A stretch of 64,000 bases of DNA. Origin: Halalkaliarchaeum desulfuricum. Its GTDB lineage: Archaea > Halobacteriota > Halobacteria > Halobacteriales > Haloferacaceae. The stretch spans positions 2,728,001-2,792,000 of the forward strand of contig NZ_CP025066.1 of assembly GCF_002952775.1 (NCBI RefSeq), in the 5' to 3' direction. The notes under the pieces are model-generated. The model worked only from the letters and a program-made list of their open reading frames with translations. It searched no databases and had not been told where the DNA came from. The position numbers and the translations under genes were made by a program. Each line of letters opens with the position of its first letter. Position 1 is the stretch's first letter. This document shows, one piece after another, positions 17,471-26,088 of this stretch.

Positions 17471-20011
17471 ATGGACTATCACGAGGCAGCGAATTTCCTT
17501 TTCGGCCTCCGCCGGTTCGCCATCGATCCGGGAACCGACTCCGTGATGGAGCTTCTCGCAGAGCTTGGAGATCCCCAGAAGTCGTTCGACAGCGTCCAGA
17601 TCGCCGGGAGCAACGGCAAGGGAAGCACCGCGCGGATGGTCGAGTCGATCCTCCGCGCGGAGGGGAAGACTGTCGGTCTGTACACCTCCCCCCATCTTGG
17701 TGACCTGGGCGAAGAGGTTCGGATCGACGGACGGCCGATGGCCGACGCCGCGATCGCAGAATTCGTTTCGGAAGTCCGACCCTTTCTTTTGGATCGGTCG
17801 CCGGCGGACGACCCGCTCACGTTCTTCGAGGTCGTCACCGCGATGGCACTGTGGCAGTTTGACCGTGCCGACGTTGACGTCGCGGTGCTCGAGGTCGGAA
17901 TGGGCGGCGAGTACGACGCGACCAGCGCCGTCGACCCGATCGCCTCCTGTGTGACGAACGTCTCACTCGAGCACACGGAAGTGCTGGGCGACACCGTCGA
18001 GGAGATCGCCCGGACGAAGGCCGCCGTCGCGCCGACGGACGCCCCGCTGGTCACCGCCGCGACGGGCGACGCTCTCGCGGCGATCCGGGAGGTTGTAGGT
18101 GAGGTGTTCACCGTCGGTCCCGACGCCGATCGCGACCTGGTCGTGACACCGGACGGTCGGGTCTCGAGTCAGGAATCGGCGGTGAGACTCGCCGGCGACG
18201 GGTGGGAGTTCGACGCCCGGATCCCCCTCCTGGGAGACTACCAGGCCACGAACGCCGGAGTTGCAGTCGCTCTTGCCGGCCAGGTGATCGGGTTCGAATC
18301 GGTCGGGGAGACGCCGGACGACGCCCGCAGTCGTCGCGACTCCCCGTTCCACCGGGGACTCAGACGGGCGAACTGGCCGGGGCGGTTCGAGGTGCTCTCG
18401 GAATCGCCGCTCGTGGTTCTCGACGGTGCCCACAATCCGGACGCGTGCTCGACGGTTGCAGAGACGCTCTCGACGTTCGCGTACGACGACCTGGAGATCG
18501 TGCTCGCGGCGATGCACGACAAGGATCACGCCGGGATGGCGGCGGCGCTGCCCGACGCCGGCAGGGTGACGGTCTGCGAGGCGGACCTGGAACGGGCCGC
18601 CGACGCCGACGTCCTCTCCAGGGCCATCGAAGCGACCGTCGACCCCGAAACCGCCGTCGAGACCGCCAATTCGGTCCCGCAGGCGTTCGCGACCGCCAGA
18701 GAGCGTGCCGGAGACGACGACGCGGTTCTGCTCACCGGTTCGCTGTCGGCGGTTCGGGAGGCGCGGGCGGCGTACACCCGGCTCCAGGTCCCCACGCGCG
18801 TGGAGAACCCTGGAGACGCCGAACGCGTCCTCGAGAACGCCGACGTTCCTCCATCGGAGGCCCGCCAATTAGCCGACGGGATGTCCCACCACGTCGTTCG
18901 CACCCGTCTCGAGCCTGGCGAGGCACGGACCGTCCGCACCGAACTCCTCAGGGCCGGCGGCGAGTGTGGCGTCTCGGGGGTCGAATCGGGCGAACGGGTG
19001 TCCGTGGTGCTCTCGGGGACCCGCAGCGAGTTCGATCAGTTGATCGATGCACTCGAGAGCGATCGCGTCGGCCTGCCGACGATCGCGGCCGAATTGCGGC
19101 AGCGTCTCGAGTTGGATACAGGGACGGTGGACGAACCGGAGACTGGAAGAAACGGCGGCGAAACCGAAGACGGTATCGACGCCGGACCTGCCTACCCCTG
19201 GGAGGAAGGGACCGCAGTGATGGGTATCTTGAACGTCACACCCGACTCGTTTCACGATGGGGGCGAGTACTACGACCTCGAGGACGCCGTCACACAGGCG
19301 GAAACGATGGTCGAGGCCGGTGCGGACATCGTCGACGTCGGCGGGGAGTCGACCCGACCGGGCGCCGAACCGATCTCGATCGAGGAGGAGATCCGTCGCG
19401 TGGTTCCGGTGATAGAGGCGGTCTCGGAGGTCGACGCGCTGGTGTCGGTCGACAGCCGGCGGGCCGCCGTCGCCGAGGCAGCACTCGATGCGGGCGCCGA
19501 CATTCTCAACGACGTGACCGGTCTCGAGGATCCGGAGATGCGCTTTCTCGCTGCAGAACGGGACGTCCCGGTCGTGGTGATGCACAGCGTCGACGCGCCG
19601 GTCGTTCCTGGCCAGTACGTCGAGTACGACGACGTCGTCGACGACGTCATGCGCGACCTCCGGGAGCGCGTGCTGCTCGCTGAGAAAGCGGGCGTCCCTC
19701 GGGAGAACGTCGTGATCGATCCGGGGCTCGGCTTCGGCAAGTCGGCGGCCGAGAGTTTCGAACTCCTCGACCGAATCGAGGAGTTCACGGCGCTGGGCTG
19801 TCCGGTGCTCGTGGGCCACTCCCACAAGTCGATGTTCGAACGTGCCGGCGGGGAGGCAGGGGACGCGTACGCCGAGACGGTCGCCGGGACAGCGATCGCG
19901 GTCGATCGTGGTGCTGACATCGTTCGGGTCCACGACGTCCCCGATAACGTCGCCGCCGTGAACGTCGCGGCGGCAACCCGCGAGGGAACGAAACAGCATC
20001 GACCGCGGTGA
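17471..20011 (+). CDS. folCP: FolC-FolP fusion: folylpolyglutamate/dihydrofolate synthase and dihydropteroate synthase
   Basis: Folate biosynthesis fusion of 846 residues. The FolC part (about 1-430) adds glutamate to dihydropteroate/folate: P-loop AGSNGKGSTARMVESIL, GLYTSPHLGDLGEEV, and VLDGAHNPDAC. A linking region (about 435-545, DGMSHHVVRTRLEPG) matches the N-terminal domain seen on some dihydropteroate synthases. The FolP part (about 575-846) joins pterin and para-aminobenzoate: MGILNVTPDSFHDGG, DVGGESTRPGA, VIDPGLGFGK, GHSHKSM. This fusion is known from haloarchaea, which unlike methanogens use folate-type cofactors. The Rpp30 gene starts four bases downstream, so folate and RNase P genes appear co-transcribed. 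Confidence 0.95.
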   Translation: MDYHEAANFLFGLRRFAIDPGTDSVMELLAELGDPQKSFDSVQIAGSNGKGSTARMVESILRAEGKTVGLYTSPHLGDLGEEVRIDGRPMADAAIAEFVSEVRPFLLDRSPADDPLTFFEVVTAMALWQFDRADVDVAVLEVGMGGEYDATSAVDPIASCVTNVSLEHTEVLGDTVEEIARTKAAVAPTDAPLVTAATGDALAAIREVVGEVFTVGPDADRDLVVTPDGRVSSQESAVRLAGDGWEFDARIPLLGDYQATNAGVAVALAGQVIGFESVGETPDDARSRRDSPFHRGLRRANWPGRFEVLSESPLVVLDGAHNPDACSTVAETLSTFAYDDLEIVLAAMHDKDHAGMAAALPDAGRVTVCEADLERAADADVLSRAIEATVDPETAVETANSVPQAFATARERAGDDDAVLLTGSLSAVREARAAYTRLQVPTRVENPGDAERVLENADVPPSEARQLADGMSHHVVRTRLEPGEARTVRTELLRAGGECGVSGVESGERVSVVLSGTRSEFDQLIDALESDRVGLPTIAAELRQRLELDTGTVDEPETGRNGGETEDGIDAGPAYPWEEGTAVMGILNVTPDSFHDGGEYYDLEDAVTQAETMVEAGADIVDVGGESTRPGAEPISIEEEIRRVVPVIEAVSEVDALVSVDSRRAAVAEAALDAGADILNDVTGLEDPEMRFLAAERDVPVVVMHSVDAPVVPGQYVEYDDVVDDVMRDLRERVLLAEKAGVPRENVVIDPGLGFGKSAAESFELLDRIEEFTALGCPVLVGHSHKSMFERAGGEAGDAYAETVAGTAIAVDRGADIVRVHDVPDNVAAVNVAAATREGTKQHRPR

Positions 20012-20015
20012 GACA

Positions 20016-20762
20016 ATGAGCGATCCATACGAGGCCGTTGTCCCCTATCCCGACGGAAACGCGACCGCGAGCAGGTACGCGAAAACCGCCAGGAAGTACG
20101 GCTACGGCGGGATCGTCCTGCGGTCGCGGATCGACCGCGGCGACGGGGACCTTCCGCTGTCTGTCGTGGATTCCGAGAAGTCGACGATATACGGCGTCGA
20201 CGTGGTTCCCGGCGTCGAAGTGGTTCCGGACTCCCAGACGCAGGTTGGTGGACTCGCCTCCTCCGTCCGGGAGCGAACGGTCGTGTTGACCGTTCGCGGC
20301 GGGAACTCGGGGGTCAACCGCGCCGCACTCGAGGATCCCAGGGTCGACGTCCTCTCCCGGCCGTTCGGCGATGACGGCACCGGCGGAGACGACGACGGCG
20401 ACGTGAATCACGTGCTCGTGAAGGCGGCCCGCGACAACGACGTCGCGATCGAGTTCGACCTCTCCCCGGTGCTTCGACTCTCCGGCGGCCGCCGGGTTCG
20501 AGCTCTCGGACGGCTCCGGAAGTTGCGGGAACTGATCGATCACTACGGGGCGCCGTTCGTGGTGAGCGCCCGTCCCGACTCCCATCTCCGGATGCGTTCC
20601 GTTCGAGAACTGTCTGCGGTGGGATCTCAGATCGGGTTCGAGCCGGAGACGATACGCGAGGGGCTCGAGCGGTGGGGAAACATCGCAGATCGGAACCGCA
20701 AACGACTCTCCGAGTCGTTCATTGGGGAGGGGATCGAACGTGGACGATATGAAACGGAGTAA
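20016..20762 (+). CDS. rnp3: Ribonuclease P protein component 3 (Rpp30)
   Basis: Protein subunit of archaeal RNase P, which removes 5' leaders from pre-tRNA; it pairs with Pop5 (rnp2) in the catalytic half. The 248-residue protein has the TIM-barrel-like PHP-derived family features: YEAVVPYPDGNATASRYAKTA, YGGIVLRSR, VLVKAARDNDVAIEFDLSPVL and PFVVSARPDSHLRMRS. It starts four bases after folCP, and its last 23 bases overlap the methyltransferase gene. Pop5 lies one gene further on, the normal archaeal order apart from the interposed methyltransferase. Confidence 0.93.
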   Translation: MSDPYEAVVPYPDGNATASRYAKTARKYGYGGIVLRSRIDRGDGDLPLSVVDSEKSTIYGVDVVPGVEVVPDSQTQVGGLASSVRERTVVLTVRGGNSGVNRAALEDPRVDVLSRPFGDDGTGGDDDGDVNHVLVKAARDNDVAIEFDLSPVLRLSGGRRVRALGRLRKLRELIDHYGAPFVVSARPDSHLRMRSVRELSAVGSQIGFEPETIREGLERWGNIADRNRKRLSESFIGEGIERGRYETE

Positions 20763-21417
20763 TGAGGAACACGCCGAGCGCTTCTCCCGGAAAGCCGGCG
20801 AGTACGACGACTCGAACACCCCGGAGTACCGCGCCTGCGCCGACCTGGTGATCCAGCACGCTGCGCCCCGCCCGGACGACGTCGTTTTGGATCTGGGCAC
20901 CGGAACCGGTGCGATCGCGCTGGCGCTTGCATCCCGGGCCGGGCGGGTCGTCGGCCGAGACATAAGCGAAGGAATGCTCGAAGAGGCCGAACGGAAACGC
21001 GAGGAAGGCGCCCACGACAACGTGACCTTCGGCGAGGGATCGTTCCGGGAGCCGAACTACGACGGGCCCGCCGACGTGGTCACCTCGAACTTCGCGTTAC
21101 ACCACCTCTCCGACGAAAAGAAACGGGAGGCGATCGAGGTCGTGGCAGACTACGAACCCCGGCGGTTCGTGCTCGGGGACGTGATGTTCTTCGGCGAACC
21201 CGACCCCGAGGAACCCTTTTACAGCCCGGACGTGGACGATCCGGCGACGGTGGGGGTTCTCGCGGACGCGTTCACCGACGCGGGATTCGCGCTCACCGCC
21301 GTCGAGCAAGTGCACCCGCAGGTGGGCGTTCTCGTCGGGGAGTACGCCGGGGACGGAGAGTACGCCGAGGACGGAGAGTACGCCGAGGACGGGGAGCCCG
21401 ACGGCTCGCTGGAGTGA
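20740..21417 (+). CDS. Class I SAM-dependent methyltransferase
   Basis: Rossmann-fold methyltransferase of about 225 residues. Motif I is VVLDLGTGTGAIALALA, followed by GRDISEGMLEEAE and DVVTSNFALHHL. It lies between the two RNase P protein genes and overlaps Rpp30 by 23 bases, a position conserved in haloarchaea that suggests an RNA-related target, though none can be read. I start at the GTG (20740) because GGGAGGGG lies about nine bases before it; the ATG at 20749 is also possible. The C-terminus carries three copies of an 18-base tandem repeat (GEYA(G/E)D repeats, 21340-21393) outside the conserved fold. Confidence 0.85.
   Translation: MDDMKRSNEEHAERFSRKAGEYDDSNTPEYRACADLVIQHAAPRPDDVVLDLGTGTGAIALALASRAGRVVGRDISEGMLEEAERKREEGAHDNVTFGEGSFREPNYDGPADVVTSNFALHHLSDEKKREAIEVVADYEPRRFVLGDVMFFGEPDPEEPFYSPDVDDPATVGVLADAFTDAGFALTAVEQVHPQVGVLVGEYAGDGEYAEDGEYAEDGEPDGSLE
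21340..21393 (+). repeat. 18-bp tandem repeat x3 in methyltransferase C-terminus
   Basis: Three tandem 18-base units of the form GAGTACGCCGRGGACGGA, the first differing at one base, encoding three six-residue Gly-Glu-Tyr-Ala-(Gly/Glu)-Asp blocks just before the stop codon. In-frame expansion of a dispensable acidic tail is the simplest reading. Confidence 0.92.
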
Positions 21418-21429
21418 GGGAGTGAACTG

Positions 21430-21909
21430 ATGAAACACCTCCCGAAACATCTCCAGCCGCGGTGGCGGTATCTCGCCGTCGGGATCGAGTCGTGGCCGGA
21501 CGCGTCGATCGACCGGGGCGCATTCCAGCGCGAACTGTGGTACGCCGCCGGAAACCTGCTGGGGGATCCGGGGAGCGCCGACGCTGACCTCACAGTGTTC
21601 GCGTTCCGGTTCGCCGACGGCGAGGGGGAGGCAGTCGTCCGGGTCCGTCGCGGTGAGGTGGGGTCTGCACGGGCGGCGATCGCCTGCATCGGCGAGATCG
21701 ACGGGGCGTCGGTCGGTGTCCGCGTGCGGGGCGTTTCCGGAACAGTTCGGGCGTGTTCGGAAAGGTATTTAGGACGTGCGGGCGGAAAAACCAACCAGAG
21801 AGACGTGGCGTTCGCGAACGAACGTCGGTCCGCGTGGAAACGCGACGAGTCGTACGACGTCCGGACCGACGACGGGTTCGTGGGCGCGACGGGACTCGAT
21901 TTCGAGTGA
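21430..21909 (+). CDS. rnp2: Ribonuclease P protein component 2 (Pop5)
   Basis: Archaeal RNase P subunit of 159 residues, the partner of Rpp30. The ferredoxin-like RNA-binding fold is recognisable from HLQPRWRYLAVGIESWPDA at the start, LWYAAGNLLGDPGSADADLTVFAF, and the stretch GEAVVRVRRGEVGSARAAIACI. The last 35 residues (NQRDVAFANERRSAWKRDESYDV) are charged and variable in the family. Thirteen bases separate it from the methyltransferase and five from psmA, so the whole folCP-rnp3-MTase-rnp2-psmA stretch reads as one operon. Confidence 0.93.
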   Translation: MKHLPKHLQPRWRYLAVGIESWPDASIDRGAFQRELWYAAGNLLGDPGSADADLTVFAFRFADGEGEAVVRVRRGEVGSARAAIACIGEIDGASVGVRVRGVSGTVRACSERYLGRAGGKTNQRDVAFANERRSAWKRDESYDVRTDDGFVGATGLDFE

Positions 21910-21913
21910 TACT

Positions 21914-22732
21914 ATGCAGGGACAAGCCCAACAACAGGCGTACGACCGCGGGATCACCATCTTCTCGCCGGACGGACGGCTCTATCAGGTCGAATATGCA
22001 CGCGAGGCGGTCAAGCGAGGCACCGCAAGCGTCGGCATCCGGACGGCAGAGGGAGTCGTGCTCGCGGCGGACAAGCGCCCGCGCTCCTCGCTCATGGAGC
22101 CGGCGAGCATCGAGAAGATCCACAAGGCGGACGACCACGTCGGCATCGCCTCGGCGGGACACGTCGCCGACGCCCGTCAGCTGATCGACTTCGCCCGGCG
22201 ATTCGCCCAGATCAACCACCTCCGGTACGGGGAGGCGGTCGGCATCGAGACGCTGACGAAGACGGTGACCGACCACATCCAGCAGTACACCCAGATCGGC
22301 GGCGCGCGGCCGTTCGGGGTCGCGTTGATCATCGGTGGTGTCTCGAACGGCGAACCCCGGCTGTTCGAAACCGACCCCTCCGGCACCCCCTACGAGTGGA
22401 AGGCGCTGTCGATCGGCTCCAACCGGTCCGACATCCGCAACTACCTCGAGGAGCGGTACCACGACGATATCACCCTCCAGGAGGGGATCGGACTCGCGCT
22501 CGAGGCGATCGCCGAGAGCAACGACGAGGGGCTCACGCCCGAGGGCGTCGGCGTCGCGACCGTCCCGGTCGAGGACGAGCAGTTCCACGACCGGTCGCCC
22601 GAAGAGATCGAGGAGATCCTCGAGGAGCACGACCTGCTCGCGAGCGAGGAAGAGGAAGAGGAAGAGGAAGCAGCCGAAGACGACACCGACGAGGACAACG
22701 ACACCACCGAGAGCGACGACACCGACCAGTAA
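21914..22732 (+). CDS. psmA: Proteasome subunit alpha
   Basis: Outer-ring subunit of the archaeal 20S proteasome, 272 residues. The N-terminal gating segment MQGQAQQQAYDRGITIFSPD and RLYQVEYAREAVKRG are the alpha-type signature. There is no processed threonine, as expected for alpha. The C-terminus after about residue 220 is an extreme acidic tail with an eight-glutamate run encoded by GAGGAA repeats (22646-22670), typical of halophiles but not part of the fold. It is downstream of Pop5 by a few bases; the alpha-with-RNase-P arrangement is the conserved archaeal exosome/proteasome superoperon. Confidence 0.97.
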   Translation: MQGQAQQQAYDRGITIFSPDGRLYQVEYAREAVKRGTASVGIRTAEGVVLAADKRPRSSLMEPASIEKIHKADDHVGIASAGHVADARQLIDFARRFAQINHLRYGEAVGIETLTKTVTDHIQQYTQIGGARPFGVALIIGGVSNGEPRLFETDPSGTPYEWKALSIGSNRSDIRNYLEERYHDDITLQEGIGLALEAIAESNDEGLTPEGVGVATVPVEDEQFHDRSPEEIEEILEEHDLLASEEEEEEEEAAEDDTDEDNDTTESDDTDQ

Positions 22733-22760
22733 CGGTCCGATCACGCTCACCCACCATTCG

Positions 22761-23243
22761 ATGGTCGCCGACCGAACGGACGAGTACGCGTTCGAAACCG
22801 GCACGCCCTCCCCGGAACGGTTCACCGAACTCCGCCGCCGTTCGGGGATGACGCCCCGGACGGTCGAGTCGGCCCGACGTGGGCTGCCGGGCACGCTGTA
22901 CGGGGTCGTCGTCACAGTCGGTGAGGCTCCCGAATCCGCCGCAGGTGCCGACGACGCCCACGGAGTCCGCAAAGACGACGATACCGGGACGGTCGTCGCG
23001 ATGGGTCGGATCGTCGGCGACGGCGGGGCAGTGTATCAGATCTCGGACGTGGCGGTAGATCCCGATCATCAGGGCAACGGCCTCGGCACTGCCATCATGG
23101 ACCGTCTGATGGCGTATATCGAGGAGACTGCACCAGATGGGGCGTACGTCAACCTGATCGCGGATGTCGACGGATTCTACGAGCAGTGGGGGTTCGAACC
23201 CGTCGCTCCGGGATCGAAAGGGATGGGACGATACGTGGAATGA
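22761..23243 (+). CDS. GNAT-family N-acetyltransferase
   Basis: Acetyl-CoA-dependent transferase of 160 residues. The CoA-binding motif A is ISDVAVDPDHQGNGLGTAIMDRLMAYI, followed by ADVDGFYEQWGFEPV, the classic motif B. The N-terminus (30 residues) is variable. The substrate may be a protein N-terminus, an amine or an antibiotic; it cannot be read. It starts 28 bases after psmA on the same strand and may be the last gene of that transcript. It converges on the winged-helix regulator. Confidence 0.9.
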   Translation: MVADRTDEYAFETGTPSPERFTELRRRSGMTPRTVESARRGLPGTLYGVVVTVGEAPESAAGADDAHGVRKDDDTGTVVAMGRIVGDGGAVYQISDVAVDPDHQGNGLGTAIMDRLMAYIEETAPDGAYVNLIADVDGFYEQWGFEPVAPGSKGMGRYVE

Positions 23244-23262
23244 ATCCGTCTGCGGCCCTCTT

Positions 23263-23616
23263 TCAGTATTCCTCGTAGGCGAGGTTCATCAGCCACTGGG
23301 AGAACGCGTCGCTTTGCGGATCGACCTCCTCCTCGCCGATGAACGGCGAGAGCATGTCGCCGGCCATCAGCAGTTCGAAGTCGAGATCCCGAGCCGTGGG
23401 TCGAAGGAAGTAGGTGTTGTGTCCCTGGTAGACGGTTTCCTCCCGCTCTATGAGCCCCGTACTCTCGAGTTTGGCCGCGATTCGACTCCCCTTCCGCGAG
23501 GAGATATCCAGCTCCTTCCAGAAGTCGCTTTGATGGATCCCCCCGGTCTCCCGGACGAGCTCGAGTCCCGCGAGCTCGTCGTCCGACAGTTCAGCTTCCT
23601 CCTCGGAGACGCTCAT
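23263..23616 (-). CDS. MarR-like winged-helix transcriptional regulator
   Basis: Small DNA-binding protein of 117 residues. Residues 10-65 form the winged helix: ELSDDELAGLELVRETGGIHQSDFWKELDISSRKGSRIAAKLESTGLIEREE, followed by a beta wing (GHNTYFLRP). The remaining 45 residues are acidic and helical and may be a dimerisation or sensing part. The family is common in haloarchaea but regulators of this type mostly lack known targets. The gene next to it on the same strand, upstream, is the TANGO2-like gene about 25 bases away, which may be in the same unit or divergent in function. Confidence 0.8.
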   Translation of the reverse strand: MSVSEEEAELSDDELAGLELVRETGGIHQSDFWKELDISSRKGSRIAAKLESTGLIEREETVYQGHNTYFLRPTARDLDFELLMAGDMLSPFIGEEEVDPQSDAFSQWLMNLAYEEY

Positions 23617-23641
23617 ATACGTACTCCCGCCTGCAAGTCGC

Positions 23642-24448
23642 TTAAAACCTGCTCTCTCGGCCCGCCTCGAGTGTAAACGATGCGTCGGGGTCGACCGGTT
23701 CGGCGGGCGTCTCGCAGGGTGGACCGTCGGCGTAGTCGTACCGCACGCTCCCGTCGTTCGTGAGCCGCACCAGTGACATCGACCGGGTGCCGAAGCCGTC
23801 GGTGTGCACACAGACCCCGGCCTCGTGATCCCCGAACGCGTCGCCCGCCCGATCGAGCCAAGGATCGGCCGTTTCCCCCGGCTCCGGCTGGAGACGGGCC
23901 CGGAGTTCGTCGGCGTTCCGTGCCTGGGTTTCCCCCAGTTCGGCACGGTCGTGGGGGATCTCGTAGGCGCCGTCCGCACCGACGTTGACGACGACGTGGA
24001 TGCCAGGGGCAAAGCTGTACACCTCGAGCTGCCCGGTCCACTCGAGGAAATGGGCCGCTCCAGCGTCGGCGAGGACGAGATTGAACCCTTCGTATGCGGT
24101 CTCGTCGAGCTCCCGTTCGACGTATCTCGCCGCGTCGGTCGCCGATTCGGCACCGAGACAGTCCGCGACCAGCAGCCCCCGGGATCGCTCCCCGTTCAGG
24201 TCCGCAGCGTTCCAGCGGTTGGTGATCGCAGCGAACACTCCGCGATCGTTGAGCCCGATCCAGGTACCCCCGGCGCGGTCGTCGACCGGCGCGAGCACCG
24301 ACGGCCCGGATTCCTCGGGAGACGTCACGATCCCGTCGGGATGAACCCGCGGCGGCGACGACGGCCGATCGGTCGCTTCGTCCCGGTTTGCGGCCGCAAC
24401 GATCGGCGCGTCGGGGAACACCTGCCAGGCGAGTATCAGGGTACACAC
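23642..24448 (-). CDS. NRDE/TANGO2-family protein
   Basis: Protein of 268 residues starting MCTLILAWQVFPDAPIVAAANRDE, with the conserved N-R-D-E block at residues 21-24 and the invariant Cys2. Further family stretches are GGTWIGLNDRGVFAAITNRW and the C-terminal GTRSMSLVRL. The family belongs to the N-terminal-nucleophile hydrolase superfamily by fold, and the eukaryotic member TANGO2 has been linked to heme and lipid handling; the archaeal substrate is unknown. The first Met is strongly supported because Cys2 is the likely nucleophile. It lies just upstream of the winged-helix gene on the same strand. Confidence 0.88.
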   Translation of the reverse strand: MCTLILAWQVFPDAPIVAAANRDEATDRPSSPPRVHPDGIVTSPEESGPSVLAPVDDRAGGTWIGLNDRGVFAAITNRWNAADLNGERSRGLLVADCLGAESATDAARYVERELDETAYEGFNLVLADAGAAHFLEWTGQLEVYSFAPGIHVVVNVGADGAYEIPHDRAELGETQARNADELRARLQPEPGETADPWLDRAGDAFGDHEAGVCVHTDGFGTRSMSLVRLTNDGSVRYDYADGPPCETPAEPVDPDASFTLEAGRESRF

Positions 24449-24534
24449 AACGCAGGGTACGTCTGTTCGGATAATAAAAGACAGCCGGCCCGGGAGCGTC
24501 GCCTCGAAGAACGGGAATCCTCGAACCGCCTGTT

Positions 24535-25146
24535 TCAGGCGACGTCACGGCGCATCGCGATCTCGAACCAGGGACAGAGCCTGAGCTGGCGGTACAGCTT
24601 GGGGTTCTCGTGGAGGTGCTCGTAGTCGACCCACAGTCGGCCGCCGATTTCGGCGTCGTCCGGTGACAGCGTCGTATCCTCGAGCGTGACCTTCAGTACG
24701 GCGCACACCTCCCACTCGACGCCCTCGTTCGGGTAATAGCGTTTGTATTCGAACTTGTCGGTGACCTGGAGATCGCTGTACTGATCCGGCCTCACGCCGA
24801 GTTCCTCTTCGAGCCGTTGTCTCGTCGCCTCCTTCTGGCTCTGTCCTTCGACGGGGTGTGAAGCGACTGTGCCGTCCCAGTGGGTGTCCCAGAGCCGCTT
24901 TTCGGGCGCGCGCTGTGCGAGCAGAATCCGACCCGCGCCGTCGAACACCATGCAGGTGAACGCGCGGTGTCGGACACCGTCGCCGGTGTGTGCCTCGAGG
25001 CGGTTGACCGTCCCCGTCGCCTCGTCTTCGGCATCGACTGCGATTACGTCCTGGCGGGCGTTCTCGTGGGCGGGTTCGTCGCCTGCAAGCCGATCCGCGT
25101 CGGCGGAGCCGTGACCGCTCTCTGTGTTCGTCTGCTCGGAACTCAT
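24535..25146 (-). CDS. idi: Isopentenyl-diphosphate delta-isomerase, type I
   Basis: Nudix-fold enzyme of 203 residues that interconverts IPP and DMAPP for archaeal lipid and carotenoid synthesis. Visible features: HRAFTCMVFDGAGRILLAQRAPEKRLWDTHWDGTVASHPVEGQS (the catalytic Cys region and metal-binding His), EELGV in the Nudix helix, and PNEGVEWEVC with the catalytic Glu. The 60-residue acidic N-terminus is variable, so the start could be slightly different; the ATG at 25146 has a TATA-like element (TTATTG on the minus strand) about 30 bases upstream. The archaeal pathway otherwise uses the type 2 enzyme, but haloarchaea often carry type I as well. Confidence 0.9.
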   Translation of the reverse strand: MSSEQTNTESGHGSADADRLAGDEPAHENARQDVIAVDAEDEATGTVNRLEAHTGDGVRHRAFTCMVFDGAGRILLAQRAPEKRLWDTHWDGTVASHPVEGQSQKEATRQRLEEELGVRPDQYSDLQVTDKFEYKRYYPNEGVEWEVCAVLKVTLEDTTLSPDDAEIGGRLWVDYEHLHENPKLYRQLRLCPWFEIAMRRDVA

Positions 25147-25267
25147 GTGCGCCGTGACGGTCAGCGGACACAATAAGGGTTCGGTGTCCGGTTTGGTGGT
25201 GTTCCTCGAGCCATTCGCTACGCTCATGGCTCATCGCTCGCTCTCGTCGCATTGTGCCGCCGAAAAG

Positions 25268-25352
25268 TGCGTGGGACCGGATTTGAACCGGCGGACCTCT
25301 ACAGGACAGCGCCCTCAACGCTGCGCCGTTGGCCTGGCTTGGCTACCCACGC
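25268..25352 (-). tRNA. tRNA-Leu (anticodon GAG)
   Basis: Class II tRNA of 85 bases. The acceptor stem pairs GCGTGGG with CCCACGC, discriminator A. The D-arm begins TAGCCAAGCCAGGCC, the anticodon stem CAGCG/CGCTG encloses the loop TTGAGGG with anticodon GAG, a long variable arm TGTCCTGTAGAGGTCC follows, and the T-arm is GCCGGTTCAAATCCGGT. No intron and no encoded CCA. A TATA-like TTTTAATTAT (25393-25402, minus strand) lies about 40 bases upstream. Confidence 0.95.
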
Positions 25353-25494
25353 CCGATGTGAATTTTTGCCGCGGTCAATCGTACCCGGGGGATAATTAAA
25401 AGCCCTTCCCTTTGCCCCGCGAGTGCCGGGGAGTCCCACGGAAGATACCGACGGAATCCCGTCCGTTTTTCTCCCGGGAACCCGTACGACCAGT

Positions 25495-26061
25495 ATGGAA
25501 GTTCGACGACGGGCACGAGACAACGTCCCTGCCCTGACTGCTATCCTCACGGTCGTCGCACTGACGCTCGTCTTCGGTGCCGCGCTCCAGGCGATCCCGA
25601 CCGACCTGCTCCCGCAGGCGGGTGATCCGCTCCTCGATGCGATACCCACGATCAACGCCGCCCTGAGCCTGCTCGCGATCGGCTCCATCGCTGCCGGCTG
25701 GCGGTTCATCCGTACCGACCAGGTCGAAAAACACCGTGCCGCGATGCTCGCCTCGTTCGGCCTCTTTGCAGCCTTCCTCGTGTTGTACCTCTACCGCGTC
25801 GCCCTGCTGGGGCCGGCGGAGTTCCCCGGTCCGGCGACAGTCGAGACGTTCGTGTATCTCCCGCTTCTGGGAGTCCACATTCTGCTTGCCGTGCTCTGTG
25901 TCCCGCTGTTGTTTTACGTGCTCCTGCTTGCAGCCACCCGTCCGATCTCCGAAATCTACGACACCCGTCACCGGATTGTCGGCCGGGTGGCCGCCTCGCT
26001 GTGGCTCGTCTCCTTCGCGCTCGGTATCGTCGTCTACTTCCTGCTGTACGTCGTGTACTGA
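25495..26061 (+). CDS. DUF420-family membrane protein
   Basis: Integral membrane protein of 188 residues with five to six hydrophobic segments. It has the DUF420 pattern: a first helix after EVRRRARDNVPALTAILTVV, a helix starting LDAIPTINAALSLLAIGSIAAGWRFIRTDQVEKHRAAML with the conserved K-H-R, and a C-terminal RHRIVGRVAASLWLVSFALGIVVY. Members are often next to cytochrome oxidase or heme A assembly genes and contain conserved His residues, suggesting a link to terminal oxidases, but here the neighbours are a tRNA and purF. Start chosen at the ATG at 25495, right before the charged N-terminus. Confidence 0.85.
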   Translation: MEVRRRARDNVPALTAILTVVALTLVFGAALQAIPTDLLPQAGDPLLDAIPTINAALSLLAIGSIAAGWRFIRTDQVEKHRAAMLASFGLFAAFLVLYLYRVALLGPAEFPGPATVETFVYLPLLGVHILLAVLCVPLLFYVLLLAATRPISEIYDTRHRIVGRVAASLWLVSFALGIVVYFLLYVVY

Positions 26062-26088
26062 GCGACCGAGTTGCGATCGAACACGCCG

